A DNA stretch of 64,000 bases from Lachnospiraceae bacterium (GTDB lineage: Bacteria; Bacillota; Clostridia; Lachnospirales; Lachnospiraceae): positions 1 through 64,000 of the forward strand of contig JAAUZX010000066.1 of NCBI GenBank assembly GCA_014804365.1, in the 5' to 3' direction. Of the stretch, positions 1-9,017 are shown in pieces (within the stretch, counting starts at the first letter, position 1; each line of letters begins with the position of its first letter). A program made the translations under genes and the position numbers. A model generated the notes under the pieces. That model saw only the letters and a list, made by a program, of their open reading frames with translations. It was not told where the DNA came from and searched no databases.

Positions 1-937
1 GAAAACCGATAAAGAATCCTGCTTCAACATCTTTTACGTTTGTTTCGTCGTATACGATCCAGTTTTCTCCGTCGAAAGAATACTCTGATATTACCGTGAT
101 TGGTAGAGCTTCCTTCGGCTTCGTGTACCCGCCTCGAAATGTATACCTTGTGCCATCATCCGTTGCCGTCACATCTAAAAAGGTCAGCGGATAATCATTA
201 TAAGCTACCGTACACAGCGCAGGTTCCGCGGATGCAGCCTGTAAGAAAGAGCCCTGTAACTGAAAACGCCGCCTGTCCGCCTGCTGATCGTCAGACCCTT
301 CAAGATTCCATGAGAGCGGCATCTGCTCATTATGGCTGAGCTGCCCCTGACGATTGACCGTACAACTGATCTCTGTCGGGAGTACATCGTTTACAGTTTG
401 TTCTTTTTCCACAACAACGTAGGCAGTATTCTGATATATCACAAAAGGCGTATCCGCGTAATGGATATTCCCTGATATATGGCAATCTTCAATTACCAGT
501 CCGGCGCCTTCTTCCTGCCATAGCGCACATTGTCCGCTCTCTACTGCAACACCCATCATGGAAAGCGAACCTTTCGGAGCCACATAAAATATACTTTTAC
601 CGTCCGGCTGCCCTGAAAAGATAAGATGATTGTCACTCATAAGTTCAATCTCTCCGGTTACGGTGATCGTATATTGATCGGTATCAACGAAAACAGAGGG
701 TCTGTTTATGCCATTGGGGCAATAAGTGTAGTCCTCCTCTAAAACCACGTGCTCTGTCAGCTTTACTGTGCCGCCGATGTCCTTGTGCGACTCCAGCCAT
801 TCGATCAGAGCCGGGCCGGTGGATACGGAATCCGGGGTAGGTTCCTCATTTGCCATTGCAACAGCTGAGTCTGCCCTATAAAATAGAAACACCATCGTCA
901 ACGCCGATATAAATAACAGTTTACACTTTTTTATCAT
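1..937 (-). CDS. Secreted protein of unknown function (3' end outside window)
   Basis: An open frame runs from an ATG at 937 to the window edge without a stop (312 codons seen). The N-terminus (MIKKCKLLF, then a hydrophobic stretch ending near AVAMA) is a typical Sec signal peptide with a likely cleavage about residue 32. The mature part is rich in beta-prone residues: a section with repeated short strands (residues about 50-150) resembles right-handed beta-helix/pectate-lyase-like folds, and the later part (about 170-300) looks like immunoglobulin-type strands. No catalytic motif was recognised. It is divergent from the histidine kinase at 1012, with only 74 bp between them, so the two may be co-regulated. 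Function unknown; surface adhesin or polysaccharide-associated protein is a guess. Confidence 0.7.
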   Translation of the reverse strand, partial: MIKKCKLLFISALTMVFLFYRADSAVAMANEEPTPDSVSTGPALIEWLESHKDIGGTVKLTEHVVLEEDYTYCPNGINRPSVFVDTDQYTITVTGEIELMSDNHLIFSGQPDGKSIFYVAPKGSLSMMGVAVESGQCALWQEEGAGLVIEDCHISGNIHYADTPFVIYQNTAYVVVEKEQTVNDVLPTEISCTVNRQGQLSHNEQMPLSWNLEGSDDQQADRRRFQLQGSFLQAASAEPALCTVAYNDYPLTFLDVTATDDGTRYTFRGGYTKPKEALPITVISEYSFDGENWIVYDETNVKDVEAGFFIGF

Positions 938-954
938 ATATTTATTCCTTTATC

Positions 955-975
955 GTAACTGTACTTTATAGTTAC
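955..975. repeat. Short palindrome GTAACT-N9-AGTTAC in divergent intergenic region
   Basis: GTAACT (955-960) and AGTTAC (970-975) form a perfect 6-bp inverted repeat in the 74-bp gap between two divergent genes. The same half-sites recur at 12493, 23970, 26097 and 39318, so it may be a short member of the dispersed GTAACTGTTCA family rather than an operator for these genes. Confidence 0.45.
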
Positions 976-1011
976 CTTTTATCATTATTTCGGGAAGGAT
1001 GAGCAGCTATC

Positions 1012-3054
1012 ATGAAGCAAACCCTGTTTACAAAATCTGCATTTCATACAATTCTGCTAATCGCGGGTACGATTATTTTAAGCCTGCTTGGATTGTTGAC
1101 AATTACTCACCACGATAATAAATATATAACAAAGGCGGCGCTTACACAAGACAATCTGTGTATCATTCCGGAAAAAGGTTATTGCTCGCTTGTGGACGGC
1201 TGGGAGCTTTATCCGGATCTCCTGCTCTTTCCGGAGGATTTCACAGATAAGACACCGTCCTATTACAGCACATGGGCGGGTGAATATCCAAATCTTTCCT
1301 TATTTCATGAAAATAAAAGCCCTTACGGGGTTGCAACATGGCGTCTGCACCTTACAGGAAGCGGTAATGTCCTGCTCTATCTGCAGGAGCCTCTCTGTGC
1401 TGCAAGAGTTTATGTAGACGGACTATATCTTGGCGAAACCGGCGAAGTACCTTATGGCGAACATTCTTCCAATGGAGACAACTCTTCCGGTGGAGATTAT
1501 TCTCTCAGAGAAGAGTACTCTCCCCTTATAAAAGACACTGATTATTCCTTTTATCTTGGCGGCGAAACGGAACTGATTATCCAGACTGCCAATTATTCCC
1601 ACTATTATGGCGGAATCTGGTATGCACCCGTAATCGGGGACGCTGACGGTGTCAGCCACCTTATTGCTTCCCGCATGCTCATCTATGGGCTGCTGTTCTT
1701 CTCTTCCCTCACACTCTCTTTATTTTGTATCGTACTGTGGGAGCGCAAAGAAGACGGCGGCAGGGCTGCTACATTCTATTTCGGCATGTTAAGCCTGTCC
1801 TTTGCCGTACGGATCTGCTATCCCTTCTTAAGATTGTTCGGCGTGCCTCTTGTACGCACGCTTTATGCGATAGAAGACGCTGCCGCTGTATCCGGCATTT
1901 TCTTTTCCATACAGATTGCCCTCCTGCTATTTCTGCCGGATGGTTTGAAATGCCTGAAAAAAGCGCTTCACATTCTTTCTTTAGGCGTCTGCGGCATTGT
2001 TATTATCGCCCCTTTATTTGTGTTTCCTGCTGTTCCCGGCCTTGTGCTGTGGTACGGCCCGTTCATTTCATGGTATAAAGCAATCATGGCGGTTTTGCTG
2101 ATCAGTCTAACAGTCTATGGCGCTTTTATGGGACTGCTTCATATTAAAATAATTCTTGCCGCCGCTATCGCAAATGGCATATGCCTTTTCTACAGTGTCC
2201 TGACAATCGGATACTATGAACCGTTTGCCGGCGCTTATCCGGAAGAATACGGCGCATTTTGCATGGTAATTGCTTTCGCCGTCCTGATGGTACAGCGCAG
2301 CAGGGAAATGGCGGCGGAAAACCTAAAACTTAATCTTCACCTGCAGGAGGAAGTCGAAGAGAAAACAGAACATCTGCAAAAGCTTCTCGTAGAGAGAGGA
2401 CAACTCATCGCGGAATTGGGACATGATATGAAATCTCCCCTGACATCCCTCTCGAACATGGCGCAGATTATACGGCTGAACGATATTATGCTGGATGAAG
2501 ACACTCACAGAAGAATGATTCTCATAGAAGAACAGTGTGATATTTTATCCGAGCGCCTTAAATCCATTCAGAAAATAGCCGACCAGACCAGCTCTCCTGT
2601 CAAAATGGAGCCTATGCTGCTCAACACATTCCTTTCGGATTTTTATCACACCTGCCGCCCGATCATAGAACTATACGGGCCCAATTTTTTTGAAAATATT
2701 ACCTCGCACCCCTGCCGGATCATGGCAAACCGCGAGCAGCTTTTCCGTGCCTTGGAAAATCTGTTATACAATGCCGCCGACTTTACGCCGCCGGAGGGTA
2801 AGATAATACTTTCACTGACAACGGACGAAAACTATGCCTATATCATGGTTTCCGATACCGGCTGCGGCATACCGGAAAAAGATCTCCCCAATATTTTCCG
2901 CCGCTCTTACACTACCCGCATCGACAAGGGCGGACAGGGGCTGGGGCTTGCCATTACCCGCACCATTGTCTTAGAGCACGCAGGGCAGATCGACGCAGTT
3001 TCCACGGAAGGTGAGGGAACCACGTTCACGATCAGACTTCCTGTACTTGATTAA
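1012..3054 (+). CDS. 7TM-type sensor histidine kinase
   Basis: 680 aa membrane histidine kinase. Domains in order: N-terminal membrane segment (about 12-33); extracellular beta-rich domain (about 50-212) of the kind found before 7TMR-DISM regions; seven hydrophobic segments (about 218-430); coiled coil (434-460); HisKA dimerisation domain with the phospho-acceptor His471 in AELGHDMKSP; HATPase domain with N box ENLLYNAAD (N583, N587), G1 box DTGCGIP (from D615) and G2 box GQGLGLA. All catalytic motifs are intact. No response regulator gene follows, so the partner is upstream of the window or elsewhere. It converges on mtnA with a 4-bp tail-to-tail overlap of coding sequence. The ligand cannot be read from the sequence. 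Confidence 0.9.
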   Translation: MKQTLFTKSAFHTILLIAGTIILSLLGLLTITHHDNKYITKAALTQDNLCIIPEKGYCSLVDGWELYPDLLLFPEDFTDKTPSYYSTWAGEYPNLSLFHENKSPYGVATWRLHLTGSGNVLLYLQEPLCAARVYVDGLYLGETGEVPYGEHSSNGDNSSGGDYSLREEYSPLIKDTDYSFYLGGETELIIQTANYSHYYGGIWYAPVIGDADGVSHLIASRMLIYGLLFFSSLTLSLFCIVLWERKEDGGRAATFYFGMLSLSFAVRICYPFLRLFGVPLVRTLYAIEDAAAVSGIFFSIQIALLLFLPDGLKCLKKALHILSLGVCGIVIIAPLFVFPAVPGLVLWYGPFISWYKAIMAVLLISLTVYGAFMGLLHIKIILAAAIANGICLFYSVLTIGYYEPFAGAYPEEYGAFCMVIAFAVLMVQRSREMAAENLKLNLHLQEEVEEKTEHLQKLLVERGQLIAELGHDMKSPLTSLSNMAQIIRLNDIMLDEDTHRRMILIEEQCDILSERLKSIQKIADQTSSPVKMEPMLLNTFLSDFYHTCRPIIELYGPNFFENITSHPCRIMANREQLFRALENLLYNAADFTPPEGKIILSLTTDENYAYIMVSDTGCGIPEKDLPNIFRRSYTTRIDKGGQGLGLAITRTIVLEHAGQIDAVSTEGEGTTFTIRLPVLD

Positions 3055-4145
3055 TATACCGCCTCTTTCTTTGCAAAAATCTCCTTAAGCGATTCCGAAT
3101 ACGGCTCCCTCGCGATGCCGTACTCCGTCACGATACCCGCGATCAGATCATGATCCGTCACGTCAAATGCCGGGTTAAAGACTTTGACACCGGCAGGCGC
3201 CATGGGCTTCTCATACCACATATCCGTCACTTCATGGGCCGGTCGCTGCTCGATGGTGATATCCGCACCGGTAGGCGTATTCATGTCGATAGTCGATGTG
3301 GGTGCGCAGATATACACCGGCACGTTATAGCGTTTCGCCACTGTTGCCACAACAGACGTGCCGATCTTATTGGCGGTATCGCCGTTTGCCGCCACCCGGT
3401 CACAGCCTACGAAGACTGCATTCACCCAGCCGTTTCTCATGACAGTTGCCGACATATTGTCGCAGATCAGCGTCACATCTACTCCCGAAGAGTATAATTC
3501 ATAAGAGGTCAGTCTTGCCCCCTGCAATAGAGGTCTTGTCTCATCCGCAAAAACATGAAAATTGTATCCCTGTTCCTGCCCCAGATAGATCGGAGCCGTT
3601 GCCGTGCCGTATTTACAAGTGGCAAGCTGTCCCGCATTACAGTGTGTCAGAATGCCGTCCCCCGGTTTCACCAGTGTCAGTCCGTACTCGCCGATCGCCC
3701 TACATACACGGATATCCTCTTCCTTCATGGCGATGGACTCTTCTTTTAACTTCTGTTTGATCTCGAACACTGGAAGCTCTCGATTCGCTATGCACACCTG
3801 CTCCATTCTGTTTAATGCCCACGATAAGTTAACCGCTGTAGGCCTCGCAGAGTTCAGATAATCCTTCTGCTTACAGAATTCCTCATAAAAAGTTGCATAA
3901 TCCTGTGTCTCGATCTCCTTCGCCAGCAGATAGATTCCGAAAGCCGCCGCCACGCCGATTGCCGGTGCCCCACGTACCTTTAAAAGATATATGGCATCCC
4001 AGATCTCCTCCCCGGTGTGCAGACTGATCAATTCCGCCTTCCCCGGAAGAAGCGTCTGATCCAGAATCACCAGCGCACTGTTCTCATCATCCAGCGCCAC
4101 TGTCTCATACTCCATAATGTTTTTCTCAGGTTTTACGTTACTCAT
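3051..4145 (-). CDS. mtnA: S-methyl-5-thioribose-1-phosphate isomerase
   Basis: 364 aa enzyme of the eIF-2B-alpha/MtnA family, which isomerises methylthioribose-1-phosphate to methylthioribulose-1-phosphate in methionine salvage. Seen: the RGAPAIGVAAAFG substrate loop, catalytic Cys169 in THCNAGQLAT, and catalytic Asp249 in VGCDRVAANGD; their 80-residue separation matches the Cys160/Asp240 pair known in Bacillus MtnA. Length is normal for the family. The ATG at 4145 follows AGGAGGAGAAAG. No other salvage gene (mtnK, mtnB, mtnW) is adjacent, so it stands alone. No S-box riboswitch was seen in the 113 bp upstream. The related ribose-1,5-bisphosphate isomerase is the main alternative; the length and Cys/Asp context favour MtnA. 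Confidence 0.92.
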   Translation of the reverse strand: MSNVKPEKNIMEYETVALDDENSALVILDQTLLPGKAELISLHTGEEIWDAIYLLKVRGAPAIGVAAAFGIYLLAKEIETQDYATFYEEFCKQKDYLNSARPTAVNLSWALNRMEQVCIANRELPVFEIKQKLKEESIAMKEEDIRVCRAIGEYGLTLVKPGDGILTHCNAGQLATCKYGTATAPIYLGQEQGYNFHVFADETRPLLQGARLTSYELYSSGVDVTLICDNMSATVMRNGWVNAVFVGCDRVAANGDTANKIGTSVVATVAKRYNVPVYICAPTSTIDMNTPTGADITIEQRPAHEVTDMWYEKPMAPAGVKVFNPAFDVTDHDLIAGIVTEYGIAREPYSESLKEIFAKKEAVY

Positions 4146-4258
4146 CTTTCTCCTCCTGTTTTCTTATAATTGCCGAATCCCACTCCGGAATATTTAGAAA
4201 ATCCATTTTCTGGAGCCGACACGGACAGCCACTTGGTGCAATCTGCTTCTCCTCCGCT

Positions 4259-5491
4259 TCATAGCATCAAATAATACGTCACTGGAAACAACTTCTCCAA
4301 CACCCCGAAAACCGGCACATAAGTCGCCAGCCTGATAAACACCGGTGCACATACAAGACTTCCCATCGCAAAAACCGGAATCGCCGCCGCGACCGCCTCC
4401 TGTCTTCTGAGTATGATTCCCAGTACGCCGCAATAGATCACGACAATACACTGATACAGAAACAGATTCCAAATCTGCCTCCCCCACATACCCACGCCCC
4501 AGACAGACAGCAGCCCATTTAACCTGCTTATCCCTTCCACGTCGTTACCGTACCGGATTCCGTCAGAAATCCACAGACATAACAGCACCGCAAGAGAGAC
4601 AAAAACAGTGGAAATCCATATATCGACTATATAAGTCAACATATTGGGCGCCATCCGCAGAAATCTTTTTTCACTTTTGTCCGTGTCATATTCCAGCATT
4701 CCGCACATGCCGCTTATGAAAATAATCACTGCAAATACCCCTTTTACAGGGAAGACAGTCGTGTCAGATATAACATTTGTGTCAGAAGTATCTTGACTAT
4801 ATCGGTCATACCCATGATACGTAAATCCGAAAGTACTTCCGTCCACCAAGTGCCGCTCATATGCCTCTTTCGCAAAATCTACAAATTCATCGGCCTTATC
4901 CTGCACCGCTGCGGCCCTTGTTTCATCCTCTATCACCCCTATATTATCCGCTTCCGCAGATATATCTTCCGCTTTATCCGACATATTTTCCGCCGCCAGT
5001 CTCATATACTCTTCATAACACTGCTCAGAGTACAGCTTAAAGATCACACTGCCGATTCTCTCCTTTGCCATACCGCTAATACTGCCGGAAGGAGTCTCAT
5101 AAACAGTGATACATTTCGCCCAATCATTCCCGATGACCCGCTCGTCAATATCACTTCCGATCACAAAGCCACAGTCCGCAGTGCTTCGCATCACGCTGCG
5201 TTCCACATCTACAGCCTCCTCATGGAACACAAACCGAAGACTGCTGTCCGCCGCCTGTTCCCGCAGTGCTTCCACAATCTCTCCGCTCCAAGCGCTCTTT
5301 TCCACGCAGACCGCCACCACTGCGCCACCCGGCTCCCCCTGTTCCATCCTGCCGACTACCCATCCCAGAACCGGAATCAACACCAGCAACATGACATATG
5401 CAGGCTGCCTCCACAACCTCTTCATCAGAAGCCATATCCATATACAATATTGTCTGCCCCTGCCCGTCCGTCTCTCTTTCCCTACACCCAC
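4259..5491 (-). CDS. ABC-2 type exporter permease (second of pair)
   Basis: 410 aa membrane protein with ABC-2 permease topology: one membrane helix near the N-terminus (about 28-46), a long extracytoplasmic part (about 50-260), then several C-terminal helices ending PVTYYLML. The GTG start at 5491 is chosen because a purine-rich AAGGGAAG lies about 10 nt upstream; an internal ATG at residue 23 would also keep all helices. It is the last gene of the minus-strand operon 9749-4259, 140 bp behind the other permease, and presumably forms a heterodimer with it powered by the ATPase at 9018. Substrate unknown. The 113 bp between it and mtnA holds small inverted repeats (AGAAAATGGATTTTCT near 4196) but no convincing terminator. 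Confidence 0.85.
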   Translation of the reverse strand: MGVGKERRTGRGRQYCIWIWLLMKRLWRQPAYVMLLVLIPVLGWVVGRMEQGEPGGAVVAVCVEKSAWSGEIVEALREQAADSSLRFVFHEEAVDVERSVMRSTADCGFVIGSDIDERVIGNDWAKCITVYETPSGSISGMAKERIGSVIFKLYSEQCYEEYMRLAAENMSDKAEDISAEADNIGVIEDETRAAAVQDKADEFVDFAKEAYERHLVDGSTFGFTYHGYDRYSQDTSDTNVISDTTVFPVKGVFAVIIFISGMCGMLEYDTDKSEKRFLRMAPNMLTYIVDIWISTVFVSLAVLLCLWISDGIRYGNDVEGISRLNGLLSVWGVGMWGRQIWNLFLYQCIVVIYCGVLGIILRRQEAVAAAIPVFAMGSLVCAPVFIRLATYVPVFGVLEKLFPVTYYLML

Positions 5492-5631
5492 AGTCCGAGT
5501 CTTCCCTTCTCAATATCTCTTCGTATCTCTTTATATCTATATATCTACCAATATCCTAAACTATTCAATCAAAACTATTTCCAATACCCAGCGTCTTCAC
5601 GAACCAAAATTATCTCATAACTTAAAATATT

Positions 5632-6879
5632 CTACTCTCCACGCCTAAATAGATACGCCATCGCTCCGAAGACCGCCGTATACACACCCATTCCCGCCGC
5701 GCACCGCCCAAGCGTTCCCGCACCGTATCCAGCATAGAGCCCGCCGACAGCACGGATCAGATAAGCCGTAGGCAGCTTTTCCCCCACCTTCTGTACCGTC
5801 CCCGACAGAAACACTGACGGAATCAAACCGCCCGACAAATAGACCATCACTACGGAAATCAGACAGATCAGCAGTATACTGCCCGTCCTGCTGCCCGCCA
5901 TACTGTACAGCAGATAGATATATGTGGACACCGTCACCGTCACGAGCAGAAACATCCCTATCTTCATGCCCGTACTGCCTGCACTGCCTCTTCCCACAAG
6001 CGCTGCGGTTATCTTCCCCACCGCCTCCGGCGCCATGACCCCCGCCGCTTTCCATAGAAGCCACAGCACACAGATCAGAAGCTCCATACAAGCAAACCCG
6101 CCCATCCACTGGCAGAATCCCTGCCATATGCCGCCCGTTCCCTGACGTGCAAGCTGTCTTCGAAACGCAAGCGGTTCCCGCCGCATAACCGGATACAGCG
6201 CCATGCCGGACAACAGCAGAAACAGCACCGCTCCGGAAGCCGCATAATATTGCAGTACGCTCATCTGCCCGGTGGCGGACACTGTCTCTGTATCGTAGAC
6301 CGCCAGCCGGTCAAGCGCAAACGCCAGATTATAGCTGTCGATATCAGTCTCCATAACGGACAACTGCTCCATCATCCCGTATGCCGCCGCCGTGTCATAA
6401 GCGCCGTAGATCTGTGCCTGCGCCACTCGCAGAAGTCCCGCTCCCGACTCGGTCAGCTCCCGCAGAAGCATAGCCTCCAGTCCCGCATTCTTCGGGAAGA
6501 AAATGTCTACCGTAGGGTTGTGTCCATCCATGATCCCCTGCACGATCTGCTCCGGCAATACGACAAGCGCCGCAATCTCCCCTTTTTCCAGTGCAAGGAA
6601 ACCTTCTTCTTCCGGCATCTGAATAAAATGACATACCTGCGACGCGCTCTCAAGATTTTCCACATACTGCAAAGCCATCCGGGTCACCCTGTCATCTTCC
6701 CGTGCCACCACACCGATGTCAGCCCTGACCGCCAGTGGTTCCCGTTCCATCGTTTTTACTGCACAAAAAGCAATCATACCTATGAGCGCCATAAGTAGGA
6801 TTGCCTGTAATAACATGCGCGGGAACATATATACTGCTTTCCTGATCTCCGTATACAGATAACGTATTCTCTGTCCCAT
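5632..6879 (-). CDS. ABC-2 type exporter permease (first of pair)
   Basis: 415 aa integral membrane protein: basic N-terminus, one helix (about 18-42), an extracytoplasmic domain (about 45-200), then a cluster of about five helices (from about residue 210 to the C-terminus). This is the usual arrangement of ABC2_membrane_3 permeases. It starts 5 bp after the stop of the 76-aa gene and shares topology, though little sequence, with the permease at 4259. With the ATPase at 9018 it should form an exporter. What is exported is not evident; no precursor peptide gene is visible nearby. Confidence 0.85.
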   Translation of the reverse strand: MGQRIRYLYTEIRKAVYMFPRMLLQAILLMALIGMIAFCAVKTMEREPLAVRADIGVVAREDDRVTRMALQYVENLESASQVCHFIQMPEEEGFLALEKGEIAALVVLPEQIVQGIMDGHNPTVDIFFPKNAGLEAMLLRELTESGAGLLRVAQAQIYGAYDTAAAYGMMEQLSVMETDIDSYNLAFALDRLAVYDTETVSATGQMSVLQYYAASGAVLFLLLSGMALYPVMRREPLAFRRQLARQGTGGIWQGFCQWMGGFACMELLICVLWLLWKAAGVMAPEAVGKITAALVGRGSAGSTGMKIGMFLLVTVTVSTYIYLLYSMAGSRTGSILLICLISVVMVYLSGGLIPSVFLSGTVQKVGEKLPTAYLIRAVGGLYAGYGAGTLGRCAAGMGVYTAVFGAMAYLFRRGE

Positions 6880-6884
6880 AGCAG

Positions 6885-7115
6885 TTACGCCTTCCGATCA
6901 GGTTCCCCTGCATTCATATCCGTGTACATATCTAACAGACCCACCGTTTCCGAGGCAGGTCTGCCGTACATATTGCAGCATTTGTGAGAAACAGTTTTGC
7001 TCTGCTCCTCCTCGTCGTCAAAAGTAATACTCATCCGGTATACACCCTGTGCAGACTCACTGTCCAGATGTTTCATGATCTCCTCGATCATATCCTGATC
7101 TCCCGTTCCGCCCAT
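6885..7115 (-). CDS. Small soluble protein in ABC exporter operon
   Basis: 76 aa, not recognised. The middle is acidic (TFDDEEEQSK) and is followed by a CC pair (KCCNMYG); no signal peptide or membrane segment. It fits tightly between its neighbours (18 bp after the 600-aa gene, 5 bp before the permease), which supports it being a real translated gene. It could be an accessory or regulatory subunit of the exporter. No homologous family is claimed. Confidence 0.6.
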   Translation of the reverse strand: MGGTGDQDMIEEIMKHLDSESAQGVYRMSITFDDEEEQSKTVSHKCCNMYGRPASETVGLLDMYTDMNAGEPDRKA

Positions 7116-7133
7116 GCGCGTATGTCCTCCTTA

Positions 7134-8936
7134 TTACCACAAAGAATTCAAAATGCTTCCGTACGCATCGTCCAGCTTATCAATAATTTTTTGCCAATCG
7201 GACAATGACATCTCAAAAAACGCCGTATCCGGCTTCACCGTAGGTTTTATCTTATCCCGCAGCGGCTCTATGGCAATATCACCGCTGATTCGGTAAACTT
7301 CTTCGTCATCAGTACTGAAAGTCACCTTGTCAAGACTGATTTCCAGACTCTCACCCGCCACAATATCATCCAGGCTGCCTTCCAGCGCAACCTCTATATC
7401 GTCCGTATCGTCTTTCGCTGTGAATGTCATGTCAAATTCGTCCCTGGCCGCATAACAGTTCATGATAAACTTAATCCTGCCACTTTCTTCCTCTTCTGAA
7501 TATTTGATATCCATATTCATCTGATACGTATCGCTGTCGGAGATCTGCTCGATCTGCCCCAGCATTTCCCTCTTCTTTCCGTCCACACCGCCTATCGTCA
7601 CCTTGCCCTGCACCTTGTCGATACTCCTCTCCTCTCCCAGGAAAAAGAGTTCTCCCTCGATGGAAGCATTGTTATCCCACAGGCTGACAGGCTCTTCCAG
7701 CATGATACTGTCGATACGGCTGCCGTTAATTTCAAACAGCAGACTGATATCGGAGCAAAGCAGCTTCTTATAATCTTTCCACAAATCCTGCATCTCCTCA
7801 ACGCCGCCCATTTCCGCATAACTGTCCAGAAGATCTTTGAGCAGTTTGTCGGTCTCCTTCTGCGGAAGCGTCACCCGATACAGCCCTTTCTCTACCTTGC
7901 CGATCGTCATCCCTTCCTTACAGGCTTCCAGATCACCCTCAAAATTCTCCCATATCTTATCCAGATTTCTCCACTCCTGCGGACGCACCTTATTATCCGC
8001 ATCCTCAAACAGTTCTATGGAAAAGTCTTCCATGCTGCTCTGAGAACCGAGCTGCGCCAGAATAGAGTTATTATACTGGCTCACCACATGTTCATTCTCA
8101 ATATACATGTTTTCCAGAAACAGTTCCGGTATGGAAAAACAGAGATTCTCCTCGTCTGCATATATATTCAAATGGGCAAAATCCATATTCATCAGGCTGA
8201 GAGTCGTATCCGCATTCAGCTCCTTGGCCTGCATATCCTTATAGAAATCTGTATCGATTCCTATTGTGGTGTTACCCAAAAGGGGAAGGTCTGTAGCAAA
8301 ATTCAGGGAAGAATCCACATGACTGCCCTCTTCCTGCATCATCAAAAGAAGTTCGTTTATACCAATCTTCTCCACCAGCCGGTTCTGTGTCTGACTCATC
8401 TCCTCACCGAGATTGCGGAATCCTCTGCTGATCTTATAGACAGGCGTACTTCTCAAATATACTATCCCGCCAATGAGCAGCGCCACGATCAGCACCAGCA
8501 CACATGCCGCCCCGATCACGATCTTTACGGCATTTCCCCTCTTCTGTTCTTGTGGTATATACGGTCGTACTCGTTGACCATATGGGTCGATTGGTTGATT
8601 ATAGGAATTAAACTGTCCACCATAAGGATCTTCCAACTGCTGTCCGTACGGATTGTGCTGATACGGATTATTCATCTGCTGCACAGCATAGGGGTCATTT
8701 ACCTGTTGTCCTGCGTACGGGTTATTCGTTTGCTGTCCTGCATAAGGATCATTCGTCTGCTGCCCGTACGGATTATGCTGATACGGGTTACTCATTTGCT
8801 GTCCCGTATAGTGATCGTTCATCTGTTGTCCCGCACCGGAATCATTTGTCTGCTGTTCCACACCTGGGATCGGTATCTCCTGCGGTAAAGAATTGTCTAT
8901 ATTGTTCTGATTCATTCCATCCTTTTGCTCTTCCAT
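7134..8936 (-). CDS. Q/N/P/Y-rich single-pass membrane protein of exporter operon
   Basis: 600 aa. Residues about 28-122 are a low-complexity cytoplasmic tail built from variants of NPYGQQ and NDPYAGQQ. One strong membrane helix follows (about 137-158, VIGAACVLVLIVALLIGG), then a roughly 430-residue extracytoplasmic domain rich in D, E and amphipathic strands, with no Cys pattern, hydrolase motif or sorting signal that I recognise. It lies between the ATPase (82 bp upstream) and the permease genes, so it is probably an accessory component of this exporter, perhaps a sensor or periplasmic-side adaptor. Family not recognised; it may be a Lachnospiraceae-type DUF. Confidence 0.8.
   Translation of the reverse strand: MEEQKDGMNQNNIDNSLPQEIPIPGVEQQTNDSGAGQQMNDHYTGQQMSNPYQHNPYGQQTNDPYAGQQTNNPYAGQQVNDPYAVQQMNNPYQHNPYGQQLEDPYGGQFNSYNQPIDPYGQRVRPYIPQEQKRGNAVKIVIGAACVLVLIVALLIGGIVYLRSTPVYKISRGFRNLGEEMSQTQNRLVEKIGINELLLMMQEEGSHVDSSLNFATDLPLLGNTTIGIDTDFYKDMQAKELNADTTLSLMNMDFAHLNIYADEENLCFSIPELFLENMYIENEHVVSQYNNSILAQLGSQSSMEDFSIELFEDADNKVRPQEWRNLDKIWENFEGDLEACKEGMTIGKVEKGLYRVTLPQKETDKLLKDLLDSYAEMGGVEEMQDLWKDYKKLLCSDISLLFEINGSRIDSIMLEEPVSLWDNNASIEGELFFLGEERSIDKVQGKVTIGGVDGKKREMLGQIEQISDSDTYQMNMDIKYSEEEESGRIKFIMNCYAARDEFDMTFTAKDDTDDIEVALEGSLDDIVAGESLEISLDKVTFSTDDEEVYRISGDIAIEPLRDKIKPTVKPDTAFFEMSLSDWQKIIDKLDDAYGSILNSLW
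8570..8855 (-). repeat. Degenerate coding repeat: Q/N/P/Y-rich segment
   Basis: Within the 600-aa membrane protein gene, this stretch encodes about ten degenerate copies of a 7-9 residue unit (NPYGQQ, NDPYAGQQ, NNPYAGQQ). The DNA repeats imperfectly with CTGCTGTCC and TACGGGTTA-type words, so copy number could change by slippage or recombination. Confidence 0.8.
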
Positions 8937-9017
8937 CTCGCCCTCATTCTTTCCACGCTTCTCAAGCGTATCATATGAATCGCCTTGATATTTATCTGTG
9001 TCATCACGATCCGTACA

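Noticed and set aside
100-339. 79-codon plus-strand frame inside the first gene
   Set aside because: Antisense to the secreted protein frame, which is open through the window edge and has a proper signal peptide.
4146-4258. S-box riboswitch in front of mtnA
   Set aside because: Looked for because mtnA belongs to methionine salvage; the 113-bp gap holds only small inverted repeats and a strong ribosome binding site.
4194-4487. 97-codon minus-strand frame at the end of the ABC permease gene
   Set aside because: Overlaps the permease C-terminus in another frame and has no initiation signal; a shadow frame.
8570-8855. CRISPR-like regular repeats
   Set aside because: The repeats are short, degenerate and in frame with a Q/N/Y-rich protein; no spacers or cas genes.
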